NCBI GenBank assembly: GCA_010015805.1
Contig: ML978124.1
Location: 1,798,001-1,862,000 of the forward strand
Origin: Rhizodiscina lignyota
Lineage: Eukaryota; Ascomycota; Dothideomycetes; Aulographales; Rhizodiscinaceae
DNA: 64,000 bases
Direction: 5' to 3'
The translations under genes and the position numbers were made by a program. Positions 53,535-64,000 of this stretch are shown here, in pieces. A model generated the notes under the pieces. It worked only from the letters and a program-made list of their open reading frames with translations, was not told the DNA's origin and did no database searches. The first letter of the stretch is position 1, and each line of letters opens with the position of its first letter.

Positions 53535-54903
53535 ATGGCTGAGGTACCGAAGAAGTGTAAGGCGGCTATTGTGGTCAACGAGGGACCAGACTTTAAGGTC
53601 GAGGTCATAGATGACTTTGACGTGCCTGAGATAGGTTTGTAATCGTCTATCCTCACTTTCAATTATAATGGTTTTCTTCAGATCCTCTACACTTTGTATA
53701 TTGCAATTGTCGTCTATATCACTAACCGAGCTTCTGCATAGGACCCAATGATCTGCTCCTGAAGCTCAACGCCACCGGTCTGTGCATGTCAGACGTGCAC
53801 TTCATGATGAACGACTGGAACGTGCCGCCCATGTCTACTTTCGGTGTGCGCTGCGCTGGTCACGAGGGCGCAGGCGTGGTCGCCAAAATCGGCGAGAATG
53901 TTCAGGGCTGGGACATTGGCGATCGTGCGGGACTTAAGCCGATTTATGATGTATGCGGTCAATGCGAGCAATGCTATAATGGAAAGGAGAACTACTGTCC
54001 CAAGGGTATCTACACTGGACTGGCAGCAAACGGTACGTGCACGTTCCGGAATCCACTGGGTCGAGAGGGAGTGGCCCTTAAGAGGATTTAAAAGCTGATC
54101 TTCGAGTTCTCAGGAACCTACCAACAATACGTCGTCTCTCCGGCCAAGTACACATCGCGAATTCCCGATGGTGTGAGCGACTATGTATGGATCCAGTAGT
54201 GTATAGCATACCATTCATTGAGCTAATTGAATGCCAGGTTGCCGGACCCATCATGTGCTCCGCGTCCACAATGCACAGAGCATTAATAGATTCGGGATTG
54301 AAGCCAAGCAACTACTGTGTCTTCCCAGGAGGTGGTGGTGGCGTTGGCATCCAAGGCGTACAATTGGCCAAGGCAATGGGTATTCGGGCAATCGTCATTG
54401 ACACCGGCGAGGACAAGCGCAAATTGGCAGCAGAATGCGGTGCCGAGACATTCATTGACTTCAAGGAGGAGTCTGACGTCCCTGCCGCAGTCAAGAAAGC
54501 CGCTGGCGGCATCGGCGCTCATGGCGTCATCGTCACTGGCTACCAGGCGTACAAGGACGCAGTCAAGTATATCGGAGACCGTGTCGGTGGCACGGTCATT
54601 TGCGTCGCTCTCCGTAAGTACTCTCGTATCGAAATCGCGAGATGAACGCTGACAATATCAGCTCCTAAGGGATACATCACCCTCGGTGCAGAACCATCGC
54701 AATTTGCATTCAGGAACCTCAAGATCACCGGTTCGCTCGTTGGTACGATGCAAGACACTGTGGCATGTCTCGAGTATGCCCAGCGCGGACTGCTAAAACA
54801 GATCTGCGAGGTCAGAGGTATGAGTAAGTTTGCAGAAAGCGTGGAACAATTAAAGGATGGCAAGGTTGCGGGAAGAATAGTCATCGACTTTAACCAGGAC
54901 TAG
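53535..54903 (+). CDS. Zinc-dependent alcohol dehydrogenase (yeast ADH type)
   Basis: NAD-dependent alcohol dehydrogenase of the medium-chain superfamily, probably cytosolic and interconverting ethanol and acetaldehyde; the substrate is inferred from similarity. Five exons (53535-53634, 53742-54032, 54114-54184, 54238-54613, 54662-54903) give 359 residues. Catalytic-zinc ligands are Cys48 (LCMSDVH), His74 (AGHEGAGVV) and the Cys of PIMCSAS, which lies just after the third intron. Structural-zinc ligands are Cys105, 108, 111 and 119 (CGQCEQCYNGKENYC). The Rossmann motif is GGGGGVGIQGVQLAKAMGIR, with an Asp (VIDTGEDK) favouring NAD. The C-terminus (KVAGRIVIDF) is as in yeast ADH. The first exon is a compact 33-codon N-terminus. 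Confidence 0.93.
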
Positions 54904-56141
54904 GGAGACGTGTCCAACCATTGAAGAAAAGCGACGCAGCGATTTTGAGGAGAAAAGGACGCCCTTTTTTCATTTCTCTGCGCATGTTGTATTAGCGCCT
55001 TTTTCGAAGAAATGAAATGCGGTGTTGAGCCGAGGACTGAATTTTGTGGCGACGAACACAAATCACGCGAGATGAAATTGTCTAGACTGCGGTTTGCGAA
55101 GTAGCAAGCTGCAGATGGCGTCGCTTGGTGATAACGTCGTATGATCGTATCTTGCGCTCCGGATCCGCCTCCCGTTCGGACAAGGCCGAGCAAGCCAGAA
55201 GTGATACTTCGTGAGATATTGCCCGGAAATAGATGCAGGCATCCAGCGATGAAAGCCCCCATCGGCCCCTGCGTCGCGCAGAGACGGTGCTACGCTCATA
55301 TCACCCATGAGCGTGGGTTGACGTCGACGTGGACCTGCGTCGAAAGGGGAGGGATTGCCAGCGGAATGGATCCAAGGTGTCGTAACAAAAGAAAGGCACC
55401 GAGCTCGCAGGCTATCGCAATAGCGGGAGCTGCGGCGCGGCTGGCTAGGTTGATTCCTCCTGCAAAGCGCAAAACGCAAACGGAGCTGGAACGAGCATGG
55501 ATCGAGCCGACTCGCTCCTCGTCGCGCTTAGGGATTACTGGAATGATTGGCAAAATGCTTACAAGCCACGAAACGGCGCAAGCGAGGAGCAGGTGGGCAG
55601 AAGAACATGAGAATAAGACTGCCACCGAACATTTCGACGGTGAATAAGTGTGATGTAGAAGTAGGAAGAGAGCGCGACGGGCGAAAGGCGAAGGTTCGAC
55701 TGCGGGCACGTGAAATGTATTGTGAGGCGTCACGGAAGAAGTGGACGTGCGCAACCAACAAGAATACCTAAGCCAGGCACATAACACTGAGCGGAAATCA
55801 GCTAAAGAGAGCGCCGTGCCAACAAAATGCCTATCCACCGATCAAAGCCAGGCACTCTTCCCATCCACCACACTCTGTCTCCCCACACGCCGTCAAACTT
55901 AAACATACTCCCCTTCATCCTCGCCGCCTCAGTACAAGAGAATCAACCACTCTCCTTGCCTCCAAATGCAGGGCTCAGCAACGCACGAGACGTAGCAAAG
56001 ACCTCCTGCCCACACTGCGACCGAACAAAGGCCTCCACGGCCCTCGCACCTCAACGCCGCCTTCTACGCATCGCTCCCCATACACTTCCCGAATAACCTC
56101 ACTCGACCGAAATCAGCCATCTACACTTCAACGACAAAAAA
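54904..56141. other. Intergenic region
   Basis: About 1.2 kb. Overlapping frames on both strands (up to 180 codons) are Ser/Arg/Ala-rich with no domain. It probably holds the 3' untranslated region of the dehydrogenase gene and a C/A-rich promoter and leader for the Ies4 gene (55830-56140 is strongly C- and A-rich). Confidence 0.5.
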
Positions 56142-57069
56142 ATGTCGGCCAAAAAATCAAAGGTCGTCACCCTGAGGATCTCGCCCGAGCGTCTCCTGCA
56201 ATTCCCTCACGAGCCGAAACCCGTCGAGACGAAAACACCACGCTCCAAATCGACCACATCGTCAACCTCAACACCCTCCGCTACCCCCGCTGTCGAGCCC
56301 ACGCCCTCCTTAATGCCGTCCGAGTCGGCCGATACTCCTGCACCGGACGCTGCAACTACGGTGAACGGCTCATTAGCCGTGCCTCCACCACAGCCAGCGA
56401 GACGGAAGGGTATTCCAGGTCCTAAGCCGGGCAGCAAGAGGAACATCCAGCATACCCTCGACGGAGTGCCGAAACCTCGAGGAAAGCCCGGCCCAAAGAA
56501 GAAGCCTCGCCCGTAAGTAGTGTTTGCATATCACTGAGCCTCCACAGCCTGAACAAACTGTTTTGGATGTATTCACGCTTCTATTCCGTCTTCAATTCGC
56601 CTTCTCGCCCCTTACACTCTATATACTACCTGTCAGACACCGAACATATTCTAATACTTCTCCCAGGGGCGACTTAGTGAACGGCGAACCCTTCTCCGGC
56701 CCAGCTCCCGTCGCTCCCGCGAAGCTCAACCCGAAGGCCAACCAAGGTGCCATCAATGCCAACCTCCGTGCCCTTGACCGAACGGGCAAGCCGTGCCGCA
56801 AGTGGGAGCGCAAAGGCTTCGCGGTCAAGTCCTTCACCGGCATTATGTGGGCCGCGCCGAGCTGGAAGGCGCCGCCGAGTACACGTGCAGAGTTGAACGG
56901 CGATGTCAAGAGCGACGAGAGCAGCAGTGGCCTGGGTGATGGCATGAAGCCGAACGTCGACAGCAGTGCAGTGCCCAGCGAAGGCAGCAAGAGTGATATG
57001 AACGGCGATACGACGATGATAGACGTTGCCAGCTCACCAGCACGCCTCGTCGATACACCTGTGGCTTAA
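56142..57069 (+). CDS. ies4: INO80 chromatin-remodelling complex subunit Ies4
   Basis: Non-catalytic subunit of the INO80 nucleosome remodeller. Two exons, 56142-56512 and 56667-57069, give 257 residues. The N-terminus, SKVVTLRISPERLLQFP, is the Ies4 start motif. A long Ser/Thr/Pro-rich linker is followed by a basic region rich in KPGPKK/GPKPGSKR words, reminiscent of AT-hook-like DNA contacts. After the intron comes the conserved block KLNPKANQGAINANLRALDR, then TGKPCRKWERKGFAVKSFTG and a Trp pair (MWAAPSW). The acidic/Ser-rich tail resembles known Mec1/ATR-phosphorylated tails of yeast Ies4, but sites cannot be assigned here. Confidence 0.85.
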
Positions 57070-58143
57070 GCTCGGTTCATTATCGAATACTGGTAAGGAC
57101 ACCCCCATAATACTGCCTTTGGACGAAACAACTGTCTAGCATTACTTGCTCCTCACTTTGCTTCCCTATTGATCCCCTCTCCCCAATATCGTATGCTGTT
57201 CACGGATATAGACTAATCTCTGTCTTAGAAGCACTACTACTCCCAATCATATTCACTTAATGTCAACTCTATGGTTAAGAGAAATTCTCGAAAGGGAACG
57301 AAAAAGAAGCGTTTACCATTCATCTGGTGTGAAGCATCCCAAGACGTTATCACTTGTCGGAGAACTCAGACACCATACACCATTTTATCCCGCGTCTGGT
57401 CGAGATTCTTCAGTCTTCTTCATGTTTTCAGGACGAGGGGCTTATTAGCGGGCGTCCAGGAAAATGTAGACTATAGGGGACACATTAGTTTTGTTTTCTC
57501 ATAATCACAGGAAGGGCAATGGTATCGGGGGAAGGGGACTACCTCATATCTGAACGGCATTGCATGGGATAGGCGTTTTGTTCGGCTAGGTACTGGGACG
57601 CGTGACACCTTAACTGACGAAGCTCACGTGGCACTTGTATTACAGCTTCTGCAAATGAGCATAACATCAAACTTGGAACGCAAGTGACTTTTGATATTGG
57701 AATTAGAAACGTAACTAGCCATGTTTTGACGATTAATCATTTCGCGGCTAGTTGATCGATGACAGAGGAAGTACCTCTACCCTGCTTTCCACCTCCCCGC
57801 CACTCTTCTCCACATCCGGCATCACGTCAATCCACGAGCTCTGTTTTCGCCTGCCACCTTCCCATCTACCCCGAAACGGTCTATCGCAACCTCCCAGGGT
57901 GTACGAGATGAAGGGTTTCGATCAGGGAGTGAAGTCCAGTGTCCCGAATCATCGCTGATCTGGCGAGCATCGGTGCATATCAACGACACTTCACTCTGCG
58001 GCAACAAACCCACCCACGGCCGCAACAAGCCTCGACCTCTTACCCTGCTTCCCCACAAGCCGGATCACATAGTTCGAACAAACTCCACTCTTACAAACTC
58101 CTGAACTAGCTCCCTCTTCATTGGCGGGCACGTTCCCGCGGCG
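57070..58143. other. Intergenic region
   Basis: About 1.1 kb between two plus-strand genes with only short frames (up to 78 codons). A pyrimidine-rich leader precedes the GID1 start at about 57990-58140. Confidence 0.5.
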
Positions 58144-60624
58144 ATGTCCTACAACTCAAACCAACCCTCGGGCTCTGGTCCTGGCTTCCGCCGCACTTCC
58201 TACGCGTCTGTTGCAGCAGGCACCGCAGGCCCAACCTCATCATCTACCTTTCAGCAGCACGGTCGCTCCGTCTCTCACACAATGAACCCCTCGGCGACCG
58301 GTTCCTCTTATCCGCCTCCGAGTCACCTCTCACGACAACCTTCACGTGGTATGGGCATGGATATGGATCACAACGCAACATCTTCATCTTGGGGAGGCCG
58401 GAACAGTATGCCTGGCTATTCGAGTTCGTTCAGTTACGGCACAAGCATGGGCAACAGTGGTCCGCTTGGTGGATTAGGCGTTCCAGAGCTGCAGATACCG
58501 CCGTTCTTCGTGCCTTCGTACCTGAAAGGTTCGCGATATGCAGAGAAGCTGGAAGAGGCGCACAAGGCGCGTGTGGCAGCAATACGAGACCCTCCTCGCA
58601 ATCGGTCCCCACATTCCTCGACTCCAGGCTCCCTATCAACAAGCGCGTCGTCCGCAAATATACATAAGATGGTTCCGAGCCATCGCGGAATGACGCACGA
58701 CATCATCGAGCGGGCACCTCCGCTCTTTGTTGAGGAACCACCACCGCCTCTTCCGACACGATGGAGCGACATCGATAAGCACAAGGGAGCAGATGTGCGA
58801 GGAGATGGCTTGGAGGTTGCGTTTGCAGGCGCAGGTGTCAAGACGCCGCACAACGGGAACAATGAGGAGGCAAGCGCGGTGAGGGCGGATTCACCCATGC
58901 CAAGGCAGGCGGGCATATATTACTTTGAGTGTCAAGTCCTGTCAAAGAATAAGGATGTGTACGTGAACATTCCCTGTAGCTTCGTGTGCGCTGCAATCAT
59001 ATGCAGGATCGAAAATTGCTGTGATGGGGCTTAGAAAAGCTAACAAGTTTTCAGGTGGATCGGCATTGGCTTCTGCGGCCCAAAGACACCTCTCGAACGA
59101 CTACCTGGCTGGGAGCAAGAGTCCTGGGCATTGCATGGTGACGATGGACACATCTTTAGCAGCCATTCGACGGGCAAGATTTACGGAAACAATACCAACT
59201 TGAGGTACGGGGCTCTCGATGTCATCGGATGTGGAGTCAATTTCAGGACCGGGCAAGCGTTCTTCACCAAGAACGGAATTCACTTAGGCACAGCGTTCAA
59301 TAACATCAGGAGCGAGAGGTTGTTCCCATGCGTGGGCATGAAGAGGCCAGGAGAGATGGTCCGAGCAAATTTCGGACAGACTCCGTTTGTTTTCGATATC
59401 GATTCGTTGGTTCAGGTGAGGGCTTTCTACCCCCTTCACACATACTAGGTTATATGCTGACATACTGTAGCGAGAGAGGTTGGCTATCGAAGAAGAAGTT
59501 CGCAAGACGAGCGTATCGACAATAAGTCCTGCTCCGATGAGCGAAAATTCACTCATCCAGAAGCTAGTTGCACAATACCTGGCAATGGATGGATATGTTG
59601 AGACAGCACGTGCGTTTGCGGCTGAAGTACGTACGGAGTCAAAGGCGCTGTCAAATGGTGGCGTGCCAAGTCCACCCATTGCAGACTTGGAGCCAGAGGA
59701 AGATCAGCATGCAGTCAATAGGCAACGTAAGTTTACTTCCCTTCTCCCCGTTTACGAACACCAGCAGTTACTAAAATACAGCAGGTATAAGAGCAGCCAT
59801 CTTGCAGGGTGACATTGACCATGCGCTCAAACTCATGGAGCACAAGTACCCTTCCGTGCTCAAAGAGAACGAGAACATCGATTTCAAGCTCAAGTGTCGA
59901 AAATACGTCGAGATGATTCGCAAGCTAGACGAAGCGCGTCACAGACAGTACGAGCCACCGTCCCCATCAATATCAATTAAGAAGTCAGGAGCAGGCGTGA
60001 TTGGAACGCAAGAGTCCAATGGCCTCTCCTCCAGCGTCGTGGATGAATTCAGCGACGTTTTCGGCGTGGGACACCAAATGGAGCTTGATGATCAGTTGCA
60101 GCTCAGCGTTGAGCAGAGCACGTCGAATTCGAACCGCTTCGCATCTTCTGCGATCAATGGCGCCGAACGCATGGACATGGACAGCCGACCAATGACCTCG
60201 AATGGAAATGTGGACGACTCCACAGAGTCCAAGACATATGCAGAGCTATTGCAGGATATGCTCAAGTACGGACAAGAGCTGAATCAGGAATTCAAGGACG
60301 ATCCGAGACGTGAGGTCAAGAAGGCGCTCGAGGAGACATTTGCTCTCATCGCCTACGCGGAGCCGCATGCTGGACCTCTGGCAGGTCTTTTGGACGAGTC
60401 AGGCAGGGTTCCGGTGGCAGAGGAGTTGAATGGCGCAATCTTAGGTATGTCTTCCCTCTTTGGATACCAGATAAACATGCTAAAGTACTTTAGTATCGCT
60501 GGGCAAAGCATCGAGCTCCGGTCTTGAACGGCTGGTACAACAGACTGAGGTTCTTGTCGAAGAGCTAAGCGGGGATGGAGGCGTAGGGGCGTTCGTCAAT
60601 GTCGGAGGTGGCTATCTGCGGTAG
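58144..60624 (+). CDS. GID E3 ubiquitin-ligase subunit Gid1/Vid30 (RanBPM type)
   Basis: Scaffold subunit of the GID/CTLH ubiquitin ligase, which degrades gluconeogenic enzymes when glucose returns. Five exons (58144-58958, 59055-59415, 59471-59726, 59785-60444, 60494-60624) give 740 residues. The first 240 residues are disordered. The SPRY domain (about 240-390) shows GIYYFECQVLSKNKD, WIGIGFCGPKTPLERLPGWE, HGDDGHIF and DVIGCGVNFRTGQAFFTKNG. The LisH motif is SLIQKLVAQYLAMDGYVETA. The CTLH region reads RIRAAILQGDIDHALKLMEH, then FKLKCRKYVEMIRKLDEAR. A C-terminal CRA helix set includes EVKKALEETFALIAY. The acceptor before exon 4 is a CAGCAG pair; the downstream choice gives the family-like RQRIRAAI. 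Confidence 0.92.
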
Positions 60625-61918
60625 TCATTGTGGCCTCATGTTTCACTCTACTCAACTTGCTCTCATAGTTCATCGATTTGCATTTTTGGAGCGCTCGTGG
60701 CGTTGCAGAGGAGCAGCAAGAGCCGAGGATCAATCATCGATCAATGTCATTGGCTCTGAATAACTCTCACGAGGGAAAGACTGGACCTTTTCATTTTATG
60801 TTTCTCTGACTTTGGCAATCGCACAGCACGGCAGTTGGATGCTCCCCTTGCATGGAGCGAATGGGATCCGAGGAAGATTCCTTCTGAGTTGCAGCTTGTC
60901 TTCACTTTGAGGCAAAGGATAACGAGGCAGAGAAGATGATCGGCATACTGTATATAGCCTGCCTCGCCCCGCCTGTTGAAATCAATCATCGCCCAAGCTT
61001 GAAGCCAGCTCCTGCATACCGCCTCCGAGTCTTGGTGCATATCAACCCGGCTTCATGCTGGCTGTCGGCCGAGAGATCTGTGATCTGGAGCTCCATCAGG
61101 GTCCATGTTCCTCAGGAAATAGTTGAACGGAAAAACATCCGAGCAACGAGTCATGGCCAGTTGGCCTTTCGCTACAAGGCAGGTGAGAGCATACTGTATG
61201 CTCTAGACCGTGGCAAACAGGGATAGAAAACTTCGCTGCTCAAATTCTGTGTCTATCAAGGAGAATGTTCAATCTTGAGATTCGGTGTTTTGAAGGTGCG
61301 AGACAGTTCTGGGCACCCTCCAGGGTGCTCAGTCATCACCCATCACAGGGGTAGCTGCGGGGAGCTCCTATGTCAGGCCATCGTACCACCACCCGACATG
61401 GCCGCTGGGCATTTTCACGAGCTCTTCAGGTGAATGAGTCGTGGCGACCCTATCAATTGCAGAAATCATGCCACGGCCTTTACTCGTCTTTCAATCGCTC
61501 CACGGGCCGGTCGTGCAGATTCCCATATCAGGTCTAGGTCACCCCATAGCCACCCCTCTTTACGTCACGCCGTTCCCAGTATCACAGGCCGTTGCCGTTC
61601 TCGCTCCAGAGCTAGAGCTTGAACGGAGCTCCTTCCGCCAGCTCCCGTGCATAAGAGCTTCAAATTTCTCTGAACCCCTTGCTTTCTTCAAGTTCAAGCC
61701 TCAGTTCCTACTCAATCGCATCCAGCACACCAATTGAAGCTGCAAGACCTTGGGAACGCGCCAGTCTTGCATTTTCAAGACCAGAGAGAGCATAATTGAG
61801 CTCAACGATACGTTTCGAAGCCCAAGTCCCAAGAACAGCCAGCTTTGAGATTCGCTCTCTAGGCCTAACAGAGAGAATATCGATCCTCCAGAGCTATTGA
61901 AGCTGTGGTGCATCTCTC
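60625..61918. promoter_or_regulatory. Upstream region of the phosphoketolase gene
   Basis: About 1.3 kb with only short frames. A GCGGGG word at 61357-61362 fits the CreA consensus SYGGRG. C/T-rich sequence lies at 61440-61740. Any carbon-catabolite control of the downstream gene is inference from this one site. Confidence 0.35.
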
Positions 61919-64000
61919 ATGGACTCGCTTCCTGTTCGCACGGGCGGCTCCCCCGGGTCGGAAGTCGCCAGCATTACCGCCTATGGACCTGCGCGCTCCA
62001 CGGTCACCGATAAGCCTCTCAGCCAAGATGAGATCAAAAAGTACACGCAGTACTTCTACACGACGCTGTACTTGTGCCTCGGCATGATCTATCTCAAAGA
62101 GAACCCCTTGCTTCGCGAGCCGCTCGAGACGAAGCATATCAAAACTCGTCTGCTCGGCCACTGGGGCAGTGATGCAGGCCAGAGCTTCACGTATATCCAC
62201 TTCAATCGACTGATCAAGAAGTACGATCTCGATGCGATCTTTGTGTCCGGCCCGGGACATGGAGCACCCGCGGTACTGAGCAATGCGTACTTGGAGGGTA
62301 CGTATAGCGAGGTGTACCCGAATATGGGCGAGGACGAGGAAGGTTTGAGGAGGTTCTTCCGCCAATTCTCGTTCCCGGGTGGCATTGGAAGCCATGCGAC
62401 GCCTGAGACTCCAGGATCCCTGCACGAGGGAGGTGAGCTCGGATACAGTGTCTCTCACGCGTTCGGTACGGTCTTCGACCATCCCGATTTGATCACACTC
62501 ACCATGGTCGGTGACGGCGAGTCCGAAACTGGTCCATTGGCTACTGCATGGCACGGCACCAAGTTCCTCAACCCTATCACTGACGGCGCGGTTTTGCCAG
62601 TGCTCCACTTGAATGGATACAAGATAAACAACCCTACCGTATTAGCACGTATAACCAAGGAAGAGCTAGAAAGCCTGTTTATTGGATACGGATGGGAACC
62701 ATACTTCGTTGAGGGTAGTGAGGTGGAGAGCATGCATCAAGCTATGGCTGGAACATTGGAGCAGTGCGTCGTCAAGATAAAGGAGTACCAGAAACAAGCA
62801 AGAGATAGTGGCAAGGCATTCAGGCCAAGATGGCCAATGATTGTGCTGAGAACACCAAAGGGATGGACAGCGCCCAGGAAGCTTGACGGCAAGTATCTCG
62901 AGGGATTCTGGAGGGCACATCAGGTCCCGATTACGGATGTCCACACAAACCCCGACCACCTTAAGATCCTCGAGAGCTGGATGAAGAGTTATGGCACAGA
63001 CAAGACTCTTGACAAGAGCGGCAAGCTCATTCCCGAGCTCCGAGCCCTTGCCCCCGATGGAAACCGACGAATGAGCGCGAACCCGATTACGAACGGCGGT
63101 TCTGTGCTGAAGAAGCTGCATGTACCTGACTTCAGAGACTATGCTATCCCGGTCACCAAGGGTGGGACGCTGGAGTATGCCAGCATGCAGAACTTCGCCA
63201 AGTTCCTGAGGGATATCGTTGGGAATAATATGAGCAACTTCCGTGTCTTCGGGCCCGACGAGACGCAGAGCAACAAGCTCGACACGATATACGAGGCTGG
63301 CAAGAAGATCTGGTTCGGAGAGTACTTCGAGGAGGATGCTGATGGCGGCAACCTGGCGTTCGATGGCCGAGTTATGGAGATGCTGAGCGAGCATACTGTT
63401 GAAGGGTGGCTGGAGGGCTACGTCCTCAGTGGACGACATGGAATGCTCAACTCATACGAGCCATTCATCCACATCATCGACAGCATGGTGAACCAACATC
63501 TGAAATGGTCGGTTATCCCTTCTCCTTCCCGTGCGGAGATACACTCAGCATTGTTTCCCAATTGTTCGCATCTTTACTAACGTGGACTATATGAATAGGC
63601 TTGAGAAGTGCATCGAGGTCGAATGGCGCCAAAAAATTGCATCACTCAACATCCTACTTACAGCGACCGTATGGCGCCAAGATCATAATGGATTTACACA
63701 TCAGGACCCAGGATTCTTGGACGTTATCTGCAACAAGAGTCCAGAGGTGACAAGAATCTACCTGCCTCCGGACGGCAATTCTCTGCTGAGCGTTATGGAC
63801 CACTGCTTCCGCAGCAAGAACTACGTCAACGTGATTGTCGCCGATAAGCAGAACCACTTGCAGTATATGGATATGGATCAAGCCATCGCGCACTGCACCA
63901 AAGGCGTGGGTATCTGGGACTGGGCGTCCAGCGACGACGATTTAGAACCAGACGTCGTTATGGCGTCCTGCGGCGACATGGCAACCCAAGAAGCACTTGC
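61919..64000 (+). CDS. Phosphoketolase (XFP), partial at right edge
   Basis: Thiamine-diphosphate enzyme that splits xylulose-5-phosphate and/or fructose-6-phosphate with phosphate to give acetyl phosphate plus a triose or erythrose phosphate. Two exons are visible, 61919-63507 and 63599 to the window end, about 663 residues of the usual 800; the stop lies outside. Motifs include [60 protein letters not shown] and [16 protein letters not shown] (cofactor-binding). Further on are [17 protein letters not shown] and [15 protein letters not shown]. The intron has an unusual GTCGGT donor at 63508 but is the only phase-consistent choice, joining LKW to [12 protein letters not shown]. The ATG at 61919 precedes a typical short N-terminus. 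Confidence 0.94.

Overview
The window comes from a filamentous ascomycete (Pezizomycotina). A Dothideomycete-like fungus is my best guess, but that is inference only. The evidence is many short spliceosomal introns (about 50-150 nt, GTRNGT...CTRAC...YAG), dense genes on both strands, and fungal-restricted families: a SomA/Flo8-type LisH regulator, the INO80 subunit Ies4, a DUF6590 protein, a NOD-like STAND protein with a fungal N-terminal domain, and a Psy4/PPP4R2 subunit. I rebuilt exon structures by eye from splice signals and reading phase. Nearly all spliced models have lengths divisible by three and join family motifs across the junctions. I saw no transposon, viral relic, rRNA, CRISPR array or convincing tRNA.

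Layout, left to right. 1-11 kb: an aquaporin with a long repeat-bearing N-terminus, a STAND/TPR protein (minus), an uncharacterised minus-strand gene, and a DUF6590 gene. 11-21 kb: SomA-like regulator, TRAPP subunit Bet3 (with a 9-nt microexon), U5 snRNP 40K WD-repeat protein divergent from Bet3, and a two-TM membrane protein. 21-31.5 kb: two uncharacterised proteins, a SCOC-like short coiled-coil protein, about 3.8 kb without a clear gene, then a 14-3-3 gene. 32.8-36.7 kb: mitochondrial ATPase inhibitor IF1, a tiny secreted cysteine-rich protein, then a gene-free block containing a badly decayed tandem array of about 55-bp units. 36.7-47.7 kb: a polytopic membrane protein, PPP4R2, a quinone oxidoreductase, a DUF1479 oxygenase-like protein, a large protein with a riboflavin-kinase-like C-terminus that lacks the catalytic Glu, and a secreted LPMO-like protein sharing a 225-bp promoter with it. 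48-64 kb: a 1042-residue unknown protein, a conserved fungal unknown, a zinc alcohol dehydrogenase, Ies4, the GID1/Vid30 (RanBPM-type) ubiquitin-ligase subunit, and the start of a phosphoketolase that runs off the right edge.

Most genes are housekeeping (vesicle tethering, splicing, chromatin, phosphatase control, 14-3-3 signalling) and do not form an obvious cluster. A carbon-metabolism theme at the right (alcohol dehydrogenase, GID complex subunit, phosphoketolase) may be chance. The most unusual parts are the 55-bp degenerate array with a small secreted protein at its edge, the STAND receptor whose P-loop is assembled across an intron, the predicted pseudo-riboflavin-kinase beside an LPMO-like gene, and in-frame introns in the 14-3-3 and SomA genes that could give alternative proteins.
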